Origin: an uncultured Lentisphaeria bacterium
Lineage (GTDB): Bacteria; Verrucomicrobiota; Lentisphaeria; Victivallales; UBA1829
Direction of reading: 5' to 3'
DNA length: 64,000 nt
Assembly: GCA_949282305.1 (NCBI GenBank)
Contig: CASDPB010000065.1
Location: 40,568-104,567, forward strand
Of the stretch, positions 1-7,780 are shown piece by piece. How positions within the stretch are numbered: position 1 is the stretch's first letter; every line of letters begins with the position of its first letter. The translations under genes and the position numbers were made by a program. The notes beneath the pieces are model-generated. The model had not been told where the DNA came from and did no database searches. It saw only the letters and a list, made by a program, of their open reading frames with translations.

Positions 1-1
1 G

Positions 2-2944
2 CCGCGCTTTGAAGACCCTGAATTTACGATCAAGGAAGCGCAGATCATTACTTCATATCCGGGAGCGTCTCCGCGCGAGACTGCGCAGGAGGTGACTTCC
101 CGGATCGAAGAGGCGGTTCAGCAGATGGGGCAGCTGAAGGAGATTCAGTCCAAGTCCTCCTGCGGGCTTTCCATTGTCCGTGCGGAGATGCAGGACAAAT
201 ACAACAAGGATTCGCTGCCACAGGTCTGGGACGAGCTCCGTAATAAGATTGCCGATTCTTATACCACGCTTCCCCCGGGCGCTTCCATGCCGCAGGTCAT
301 TGACGACTACGGCGATGTGTACGGCGCATTTTATGCCCTGACCGGAAAGGGCGCGACGCATGTCCAGCTGCACGAATTTGCGAAATATCTTCAGAAGCAG
401 CTTCTCTTTGCGGAGGATGTCAAGAAAATCAAGTTGTTCGGGGTGCTTCCGGAGGCGCTGTATGTGACGCTTCACCGGGAAAAGATGGGGACGCTCGGGA
501 TTGCGCCGGAGGATATTTACGGGATTCTGAAAGAACGCAATCTTGTCACGAACGAGGGCTGGGTCGGCATCGGCGGTGAATGGCTGCCGATCAAGATGGA
601 TGCGGGAAGCATTACTCCCGAGGCGATCCGGAATATTGTGATTACGCGCAGCACAGACCGTCTGATTACGCTTGGAGACATTGCAACCGTGACTCTGACG
701 AAGAAGGATCCACCTTCGGAAATGCTCTTTTTCAACGGCGAGCCGGCTGTCGGCATCGGCATTTCCACGGTCGGCGGCGGCAATGTCGTAACCATGGGCG
801 AATCAATTCAAAGGAAACTCAGAGAACTGGAGCCGATGTTTCCCGCGGAAATGAAGCTCCATACGATTTCCATGCAGTCGGATTCCGTATCCCGGGCGGT
901 CAGGGGCTTTGTGGAGAATCTTGCCGAAGCCGTGGCGATCGTGATTGCCGTACTCCTGATTTTCATGGGATTGAAAAGCGGGCTCCTGATCGGTTTTGTT
1001 CTTTTTCTGACGATCTGCGGGACACTGTTCGTCATGAACTGTTTTCAGATTGCGCTCCAGAGAGTTTCGCTCGGCGCGCTGATCATCGCCCTTGGAATGC
1101 TGGTTGACAATGCAATCGTCATCACGGAAGGCATGATGATCCGCATCCGGCAGGGCGAAGACAAAATCAAAGCGGCGCGCGAGGTCGTCGGGCAGACCAT
1201 GTGGCCGCTTTTCGGGGCAACGGCGATCGCGGTCACTGCATTCGGCGCCATCGGGCTTTCCGAAGACAGCACCGGAGAGTTCTGCGGCTCGCTGTTCCAT
1301 GTTCTGCTGATTTCCCTGACCCTGAGCTGGGTTGCCGCCATTACGATTACGCCGCTTCTCTGTTATCATTCCTTTAAGAAAGACCCCGTGAAAACGGACG
1401 GCGGGATCGCTGATCCGTATGACAAGCCGATGTTCCGCGCTTACAGAAATATGCTGGTGTTTGTGCTCGGCCACAAGACCGCGGCGGTTGTCGTCATGGC
1501 GGCTGTTCTTGCTCTGAGCATCTGGGGATTCCGATATGTGGACAGGAATTTCTTTCCCGCTTCGACACGTTCCCAGTTCCTGATTGACGTCCGGCTTCCT
1601 TACGGAGTGAATATCGCTTCGACCAATGACAAGACGGCGGAAATCGAAAATTATGTGAAAACCCTGCCGGGGGTGACGGATGTCAGCCGTTTTGTCGGTG
1701 GCGGGGCACTGCGTTTCCTTCTGACTTATGCGCCCGAAGAGCCCGATACCGGATTCGGGCAGCTTCTGGTGAGCGTCAGGGACTGGCGCGAAATTGACGG
1801 TCTGGTGGAACGGATCCATGAATACAGCAAAATTCATTTTTCGGATGTCAGTGTGATTCCTTACAAGTTTCGTCTCGGTCCCGGCGCAAACGGTGCGATT
1901 CAGGCGCGTTTCAGCGGAAATGATCCCGATGTCCTGCGCAGTCTTGCGGAGCAGGCAATGGACATTATGCGGAAAAATCCGAATGCGCGGGCGATTTACA
2001 CCGATTGGCGCGACCGGATGAAGGTGATTCGTCCCGTCTTTTCGGAGCCCCGTGCCAGCCGTGCGGGGATCAGCAAACAGGAGGCTTCCGATGCGATCCG
2101 TGAAAACTTCGAGGGGCTGCCCATCGGGACTTTCCGCGATGGAGACGAGCTGATTCCGATCATTGCCCGTGCGGACGACAAACTCCGGAGCATCGAAAAT
2201 TTCAGCAATATCATGATCTGGAGCCCGAATGCGAAAAAGATGATTCCGCTGACGCAGCTGTTCGACCAGACTGATATTGTCTGGGAGGATCCGATTATTG
2301 TGCAGCGTGACCGGATTCCGACGATCACGGTCAAATGCGATCCGGTCAAAGGACTCGCCGGCACTCTTTTCAATGAATTGCGCCCGGAGATTCAGAAGAT
2401 AAAACTCCCGCCCGGCTATCGGCTGGAATGGGGCGGTGAATATGAGGATTCCCGAAACGCATCCGACGGCGTGTTTTCAAAACTTCCGCCGTCTATCGTG
2501 ATTATGGTGCTGATTCTGCTGTTTATGTTCAACTCGGTGAAGCAGTCGCTTGCGATCTGGCTGACAGTTCCGCTGGCGGTGATCGGTGTTGTCTGCGGTC
2601 TGCTTCTGACGGGACAGCCGTTCGGGTTCATGGCGCTGCTTGGTTTTCTGAGTCTGTCCGGAATGCTGATTAAAAATGCAATGATTCTGATTGATGAAAT
2701 CAATGTGCAGCGCAGGAACGGCAAAGAACCGTTTCTGGCGGTCGTGGATTCATCGGTCAGCAGAATGCGCCCCGTTGCGCTGGCGGCATTCACCACGGTT
2801 CTGGGGATGCTGCCGCTGATTTTCGATGCGTTTTTTGCTGCAATGGCGGTTACAATCATGTTCGGTCTGACTTTTGCCTGTGTGCTGACACTGGTTATGG
2901 TTCCGGTGTTTTATGCAATGTTTTACCGGATCAGAAAGACATGA
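2..2944 (+). CDS. RND efflux transporter permease subunit (5' truncated by window edge)
   Basis: Inner-membrane proton-driven permease of the AcrB/MdtB type, normally part of a tripartite pump with a periplasmic adaptor and an outer-membrane channel. The reading frame is open from base 2. Its first visible residues (PRFEDPEF, then a SYPGAS motif) match the region just after TM1 of the family, so roughly 40 residues and the start codon lie upstream of the window. Two hydrophobic blocks of several TM segments are separated by large hydrophilic periplasmic loops, as expected for the duplicated RND fold. The proton-relay motif in TM4 reads LVDNAIVITE, with the first Asp kept and the second replaced by Asn, a common variant. 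The TM10 lysine is present in IKNAMILIDE. Substrate cannot be read from sequence. An 18-bp palindrome overlaps the stop codon. Confidence 0.93.
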   Translation, partial: PRFEDPEFTIKEAQIITSYPGASPRETAQEVTSRIEEAVQQMGQLKEIQSKSSCGLSIVRAEMQDKYNKDSLPQVWDELRNKIADSYTTLPPGASMPQVIDDYGDVYGAFYALTGKGATHVQLHEFAKYLQKQLLFAEDVKKIKLFGVLPEALYVTLHREKMGTLGIAPEDIYGILKERNLVTNEGWVGIGGEWLPIKMDAGSITPEAIRNIVITRSTDRLITLGDIATVTLTKKDPPSEMLFFNGEPAVGIGISTVGGGNVVTMGESIQRKLRELEPMFPAEMKLHTISMQSDSVSRAVRGFVENLAEAVAIVIAVLLIFMGLKSGLLIGFVLFLTICGTLFVMNCFQIALQRVSLGALIIALGMLVDNAIVITEGMMIRIRQGEDKIKAAREVVGQTMWPLFGATAIAVTAFGAIGLSEDSTGEFCGSLFHVLLISLTLSWVAAITITPLLCYHSFKKDPVKTDGGIADPYDKPMFRAYRNMLVFVLGHKTAAVVVMAAVLALSIWGFRYVDRNFFPASTRSQFLIDVRLPYGVNIASTNDKTAEIENYVKTLPGVTDVSRFVGGGALRFLLTYAPEEPDTGFGQLLVSVRDWREIDGLVERIHEYSKIHFSDVSVIPYKFRLGPGANGAIQARFSGNDPDVLRSLAEQAMDIMRKNPNARAIYTDWRDRMKVIRPVFSEPRASRAGISKQEASDAIRENFEGLPIGTFRDGDELIPIIARADDKLRSIENFSNIMIWSPNAKKMIPLTQLFDQTDIVWEDPIIVQRDRIPTITVKCDPVKGLAGTLFNELRPEIQKIKLPPGYRLEWGGEYEDSRNASDGVFSKLPPSIVIMVLILLFMFNSVKQSLAIWLTVPLAVIGVVCGLLLTGQPFGFMALLGFLSLSGMLIKNAMILIDEINVQRRNGKEPFLAVVDSSVSRMRPVALAAFTTVLGMLPLIFDAFFAAMAVTIMFGLTFACVLTLVMVPVFYAMFYRIRKT

Positions 2945-2957
2945 ATCATGATTCATG
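2940..2957. repeat. 18-bp perfect palindrome at the end of the RND gene
   Basis: CATGAATCATGATTCATG reads identically on both strands and spans the stop codon of the permease. No T-tract follows, so it is not a classical intrinsic terminator. It could be a protein-binding site or a small hairpin. Confidence 0.4.
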
Positions 2958-3156
2958 AAACAGGGGATGCCTGTTACCGTAATCCCGCTTTCTCATGTCA
3001 CTGGCTTTGCAATTTCCCCTGCCGCGTTCCGGGCGGGAGCGCCGATGACTTCCATAGGTCGCCCCGGAAGCATTTCCCGTAACCGCCGCCGGAGATGAAA
3101 TTCCCTGATTCCCCGTATGCTTTACTGAAAACGGGGATAAAAATTTTCCACCGGCA

Positions 3157-3184
3157 TTGAATCGGAAAACAAAGGCGGTATATT
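3157..3184 (+). promoter_or_regulatory. Putative sigma-70 promoter of the moxR operon
   Basis: TTGAAT (3157-3162), a 16-bp spacer and TATATT (3179-3184) lie just upstream of the MoxR gene. The rest of the 2945-3217 gap shows no convincing gene. Confidence 0.5.
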
Positions 3185-3217
3185 GCAGAAAACAACTGAT
3201 GAAAGGGAGTGGAACTG

Positions 3218-4159
3218 ATGCCGGATAAAGTGCTTTATGACAAGGTTCAGGAAGTGAAAAAGCAGCTGAATCGCGTGATACGCGGGAAGGAAACGGTTTT
3301 ACAGCTGCTGTTTGCCGCGCTTTTTGCGGAGGGGCATGTCCTTATGGAGGATGTCCCGGGAACTGGAAAAACCACACTGGCAAAGGCGCTTGCGCTTTCC
3401 GTCACGGCGGATTTCAGCAGAATTCAGTTTACGCCGGATCTTCTTCCCGCGGATATTCTGGGGTCTTCCATCTATTCACCGAAAGAAGGGACTTTCTTTT
3501 TCCGGCAGGGGCCTGTTTTTACAAATCTGCTTCTGGCGGACGAGATCAACCGTGCGTCTCCCCGCACTCAGTCTGCATTGCTTGAAGCGATGAACGAACG
3601 GCAGGTTTCCATCGAAGGCAGAGAACTGAAACTCAATCAGCCTTTTCTGGTGATTGCGACGCAGAACCCGATTGAATATTATGGAACCTATCCGCTGCCT
3701 GAAGCGCAGCTTGACCGTTTTGCGCTGCGGCTTTCGCTCGGTTATCCCGATGAGGAATCTGAACTTCAGGTGCTTCGGGATCGGCGCATGAAGGATCCGC
3801 TTGAAACGCTCCGGCCGGTTCTTGACTGTGACGAGATCCGGCGTATTCAGGAAGAGGTCAGGACAGTTGAAATCGAAGATTCCCTTGCTGGCTACATGAT
3901 GCAGGTTGTCCGGGCGACGCGCGAAAATAATGAAATCCGCCTCGGAGCCAGTCCGCGTGCGCTCCTGACGCTTTCACGGTGTGCGCAGTCCATGGCGTGG
4001 CTGGACAACCGCATGTTCATAAAGCCGGATGACGTTCTCGCCCTGATCCAGCCGCTGCTGGCGCACCGTCTTGTGATGACGCTTGAAAGCAAACATGCCG
4101 GTGTCACTCCGTCAATGGTGCTGGAAGACATTGTGAAGAAAATCAGGATCCCGGTATAA
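3218..4159 (+). CDS. MoxR-family AAA+ ATPase
   Basis: Chaperone-like AAA+ ATPase of the MoxR family, usually linked to maturation or regulation of VWA or DUF58 partner proteins and the cell envelope. Walker A (PGTGKTT) is at about residues 47-53, Walker B (LLADEINRA) near residue 110, and a sensor 1 ATQNP motif follows; 313 residues is the usual length. An in-frame GTG exists at 3209, but it overlaps the AAAGGGAG ribosome-binding site. The ATG at 3218 sits about 9 bases downstream of that site and is preferred. It begins a tight operon with the DUF58 gene (4-base gap) and a transglutaminase gene, the classic MoxR/DUF58/TgpA arrangement. Confidence 0.93.
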   Translation: MPDKVLYDKVQEVKKQLNRVIRGKETVLQLLFAALFAEGHVLMEDVPGTGKTTLAKALALSVTADFSRIQFTPDLLPADILGSSIYSPKEGTFFFRQGPVFTNLLLADEINRASPRTQSALLEAMNERQVSIEGRELKLNQPFLVIATQNPIEYYGTYPLPEAQLDRFALRLSLGYPDEESELQVLRDRRMKDPLETLRPVLDCDEIRRIQEEVRTVEIEDSLAGYMMQVVRATRENNEIRLGASPRALLTLSRCAQSMAWLDNRMFIKPDDVLALIQPLLAHRLVMTLESKHAGVTPSMVLEDIVKKIRIPV

Positions 4160-4163
4160 GCCG

Positions 4164-5525
4164 ATGCGGAAAATGGCCGACAGATGCAGACGTTTCTGGG
4201 AGGGGTTTCTCAGCGGTCCCCGCTGGTTTTCCGCGCCTTCCTGCGGAAAAAAGGGACGGTATGTATCTTCTTCCCTCATGCTGTTTGTCTGGATATATGC
4301 GCTGCTGGACCGTGTTCTGACACCGCAGGGACGCATGTTCGGCGCGGTTTATCTTGCAATAGCATTCTATTCCATGATTTTGACGCGCAGCCCCGCCGTC
4401 GTTCTGTTTTTCGTCCTGTCCGGCGTTATTTTCTTCAATCTGGTTGCGGGACTTCTTTTCTTTCCGTGCATTCGGATTGCGCGCAAAGTTCCCGCCCGCG
4501 TTTCCTGCGGCTCGGAGTTCCAGATATTCTACACTCTGTTCAACCGTTCCTTTCTCCCGTGTTTCGACCTTGCTGCGGATACGTCGCTTTCCCTGAAGAA
4601 TCTCAAGTGCACGGATCAGGCGGTCAGCCGTATGACGCTCATGCCGAAACAGGAAGGCACTTTTTCCCGCAGGTTCAGGATTCTCCGGCGCGGTGTCTAC
4701 CATCTGCCTTGCCCGCTGATTGAAACGGGATTCCCGTTTCAGCTGTTCAAATTGAGCCGGACTGCCGGACAGTCCCAGCAGATCATCTGTCATCCGGCAT
4801 ATACCCGGCTGCGTTCGCTGAAGCTGCCGGACGGTTCGGCGAAGAACAATGAAAGCATGAATACCGTATCCAGTGAAGGGGAGAGCATGGACTTCTACGG
4901 GTGTCGTGAATACCGGACCGGTGACGATCCCCGGAAAATTCACTGGGTGGCAAGTGCAAAGCGCGCCCAGTTTGTAGTCAAGGAGTTTCAGGAGGAAAAG
5001 CTGTCGCGTGCTGCGCTGGTTATGGATAATTCCCTGGTTGCGGGCAGGGAATCGGTTCTTTCTTTTCTGAAAAAACTTTTTCAGCTGAAACCGATTGGCG
5101 GACGGTATGACGATACATTGTTCGAGGCGGCGGTTTCCCTGACGGCGTCCATTGCCACGTCTCTTTCCGAAAGTGATTTCATCGTGGACATTTTTGCGGC
5201 AGGTTCGGAGATTCATCACTTCCGCACTGGGCGCAACTATATGACGCAGGAAGCGTTCCTGGATCTTCTTGCCTCGCTGAAACCGACAACGGGACTCCGG
5301 CGTTTCAGCAGGATTACGCCCGAAGACGTCAGCGGAATCGCTTCTTCCGGCGCGGTCTACCTGATTCTCCTGAGCATTGATTCCGAATCGGAAAAACTTT
5401 ATAAATCGCTTGTCCGCACCGGGGCGCCGGTCCGGGTGTTTCTCATTTCCTCCAAAGGCGGTCCCGCATGGGTCGAGACGCTTCGCGCGGATGACATTCT
5501 GAGCGGAAAGGCGGGTGAACTGTGA
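4164..5525 (+). CDS. DUF58 domain-containing membrane protein
   Basis: A 453-residue protein with two or three hydrophobic segments near the N-terminus (roughly residues 30-110), then a soluble domain containing the DUF58 hallmark around residues 240-275 (DFYGCREYRTGDDPRKIHW). After it comes a VWA-like stretch beginning RAALVMDNS, whose DNS only loosely resembles the metal-binding DxSxS motif. DUF58 proteins are nearly always encoded next to MoxR ATPases and transglutaminase-like membrane proteins, as here. The exact biochemical role is not established. The stop overlaps the GTG start of the next gene by four bases, so the two are probably translationally coupled. Confidence 0.88.
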   Translation: MRKMADRCRRFWEGFLSGPRWFSAPSCGKKGRYVSSSLMLFVWIYALLDRVLTPQGRMFGAVYLAIAFYSMILTRSPAVVLFFVLSGVIFFNLVAGLLFFPCIRIARKVPARVSCGSEFQIFYTLFNRSFLPCFDLAADTSLSLKNLKCTDQAVSRMTLMPKQEGTFSRRFRILRRGVYHLPCPLIETGFPFQLFKLSRTAGQSQQIICHPAYTRLRSLKLPDGSAKNNESMNTVSSEGESMDFYGCREYRTGDDPRKIHWVASAKRAQFVVKEFQEEKLSRAALVMDNSLVAGRESVLSFLKKLFQLKPIGGRYDDTLFEAAVSLTASIATSLSESDFIVDIFAAGSEIHHFRTGRNYMTQEAFLDLLASLKPTTGLRRFSRITPEDVSGIASSGAVYLILLSIDSESEKLYKSLVRTGAPVRVFLISSKGGPAWVETLRADDILSGKAGEL

Positions 5526-7720
5526 CACCGCCTCCATTTGACAGTCTGCGGAAGGGGATTGATTTCCGCACGTTCTTTCTGAATGCGTTTCTGATTCTCC
5601 CGCCGGCATTTCTGTATTCCATGAAGACGGATATGCCGCATATTTTTCTGATTACGACGGCAATTCTGCTGATCTGCCTCTTCAAGAGAAGCTACCTGCC
5701 TTACAGCGATCGTCCGATCATCTACTGTGTCACGGCGGCACTGGTGCTGACAGTCATTCCGGACATGGTGGTGACGGTGGATGACGCGAGATTCGGGCTT
5801 TTCGACCTGATGCTTCGCTCCAGTCTTGCTGTTCCGATGCTTCTTTATTCCGCGGCGCTGAGCTGTTTCTTTTCACCGAACCCGCACCGGACCGGACTTA
5901 CGGCGGCGTTTGCGCTGGCTGCCGTTCTGATCTGCGGCGACATCTTCAATTCGGCGGATTTGACGAACAACATTCTCTCTTTTCTTGACGTTCCGCTTCG
6001 CAATTACCGGACAACCTATGCCGTGACCGTAGTCATTCAGGCGCTTGCGCTGCCGTTCTATTTTCATACGACGACGAAAAGGATTTATCCGGGACGGACG
6101 CACAGGGCGGCTTCCGCATTCCGTTTTCTGATCCGTTTTCTCTGTATTGCGCTGATTCCCCTGTTTGCGTTTTCCGTGTCGAAGTTTTACTACACTCATG
6201 TTTCGTTTTTCCGGAATCTGGAGTTTTATTTTCTGAGAGTCGGCATGCGGCCGCAGATGCGCGGCGGCGGTATGATGATTCTTTCCAATTCGGTCAATCT
6301 GAATGCCACGATGCAGGAAAATCTGCTCAGGAACCCGGACAAGGTGTTGATTCGGGCGAAAGCGGAGGCGCCTCCCGGTTATCTCCGGGGCGGTGTGTAT
6401 ACGGTATACCGCAGGGGGGAATGGTTTGCCAATGCCGTCAGAACGCCGCTCCAGTCCACCCGCCGCGCCACAATTCTCTCTGAAAACACATTTACCGTCC
6501 AGGACTTTCCCGGTGCTCCGGATACGGTTCCCGATGATCCGCGCGAGCTTCCGCCGGAACCGATTCGCCGTGTGGAACTCTATTTCGACGGACTCATTAC
6601 ACGCGGTGTGATTCCCGTTCCCGGCAACACTTACCGCCTTGATGCCGTCGCGGATGATGCGGAAATCACCGGGGAAGGCATTTTTTCGCTGAAATTGTGG
6701 AGAAATGATGGCGGATGCACATTTTTTGTCACGAGTTATGATCCCCAGGCCGCTTATCCCATGCCTGTTCCGGATGAGGCGTCGGCACAGGAGCTGACGG
6801 AAGTTCCGCGCCGGATCCGGCCGATGCTGGAACAATATGCCCGGAAGCTCCTGTCAGGGAAAAAAATCAGGAAGGACCGCGACAAGCTGGCTGCGGTGGT
6901 CAATGGTCTTTCCCGTTACCGTTATTCCCTGGATTTTCAGCCGCCGGTAGATAGAAGCGATCCCGTTCTGCATTTTCTCACGAAGGAACGCAAAGGGCAT
7001 TGTGAACTTTTCGCCTCTTCCGCCGTTCTTCTGCTGAGAAGCATGGGACTGCCCGCACGCTACGTGACTGGTCTGATCTGCGAGGAGCGTCATCCGTATT
7101 CCCAGTATTATATTGCCCGCGCCTCCAATGCTCATGCGTGGGGCGAAGTGTATCTTGCCGATGAAAAACGCTGGGTTCTGGTGGAGGCGACCCCGCCGTC
7201 CGATGACCTGCCCTCGGCGCGGAACATCAGAAAACAGGGTTTTTTCTCTTCGGCGGCGGATCTGTTGAAAAAGACTTTCCAGCAGGCGTTTGCAGGTGTT
7301 CGCCGGGGATACTTCGCCAACGCTGTTCTGACAGGCATTGAGGCTGTTCTGGGATTTCTGCCGCGTCTGCTGAAACATCCTGCCGCCTGGGTTGTCCTTC
7401 TGTCCGCCGCAGTTGTGCTGCTGTATCGTTATTTCAGGCGGCTTCCCCGGAAGCGCCGCAAAAAACATCTGAATTATGAGATGCGTCTGCTTGCCGCCGC
7501 CTTTGCTTCCTTCGAGCGGAAGTATGCCGCCCGGTTTCATAAGAGACGCCGCAAGGAGCAGACACTTCAGGATTTTTATCAGGATGCCCCGGGAGAGGTC
7601 AGGGAATATGTCGCGGAATATGAATCCATGCGTTACCGGGAACAAGTTCCGGATTCCCGCCGGGTCCGCCGTTTTTCCGAACGCGGCAAACTCCTTCTGA
7701 AAAATTTCCCGAAACGTTGA
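5522..7720 (+). CDS. TgpA-like transglutaminase-domain membrane protein
   Basis: A 732-residue integral membrane protein. The first ~220 residues hold several TM segments (DUF3488/TgpA-like). A periplasmic region and a transglutaminase-core domain follow, with Cys494 in KGHCELFAS, His538 in NAHAWGEVY, and a Glu in VEATPP where an Asp is more usual. Another TM segment lies near residue 620, before a basic C-terminal tail. In other bacteria TgpA acts in the periplasm on the envelope and is genetically linked to MoxR and DUF58 genes, matching this operon. The start is a GTG inside the overlap GTGA with the upstream stop. The Glu in the triad position is a mild oddity but is known in the superfamily. 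Confidence 0.87.
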   Translation: MTPPPFDSLRKGIDFRTFFLNAFLILPPAFLYSMKTDMPHIFLITTAILLICLFKRSYLPYSDRPIIYCVTAALVLTVIPDMVVTVDDARFGLFDLMLRSSLAVPMLLYSAALSCFFSPNPHRTGLTAAFALAAVLICGDIFNSADLTNNILSFLDVPLRNYRTTYAVTVVIQALALPFYFHTTTKRIYPGRTHRAASAFRFLIRFLCIALIPLFAFSVSKFYYTHVSFFRNLEFYFLRVGMRPQMRGGGMMILSNSVNLNATMQENLLRNPDKVLIRAKAEAPPGYLRGGVYTVYRRGEWFANAVRTPLQSTRRATILSENTFTVQDFPGAPDTVPDDPRELPPEPIRRVELYFDGLITRGVIPVPGNTYRLDAVADDAEITGEGIFSLKLWRNDGGCTFFVTSYDPQAAYPMPVPDEASAQELTEVPRRIRPMLEQYARKLLSGKKIRKDRDKLAAVVNGLSRYRYSLDFQPPVDRSDPVLHFLTKERKGHCELFASSAVLLLRSMGLPARYVTGLICEERHPYSQYYIARASNAHAWGEVYLADEKRWVLVEATPPSDDLPSARNIRKQGFFSSAADLLKKTFQQAFAGVRRGYFANAVLTGIEAVLGFLPRLLKHPAAWVVLLSAAVVLLYRYFRRLPRKRRKKHLNYEMRLLAAAFASFERKYAARFHKRRRKEQTLQDFYQDAPGEVREYVAEYESMRYREQVPDSRRVRRFSERGKLLLKNFPKR

Positions 7721-7780
7721 TTTTACGGAAAAAACAGGTTACATTATCTGTTCACAAAATCAATGAGATGGTGACGGTTC

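Noticed and set aside
2998..3195. 65-residue minus-strand frame between the RND and MoxR genes
   Set aside because: No recognisable motif or start signal, and it covers the promoter of the moxR operon.
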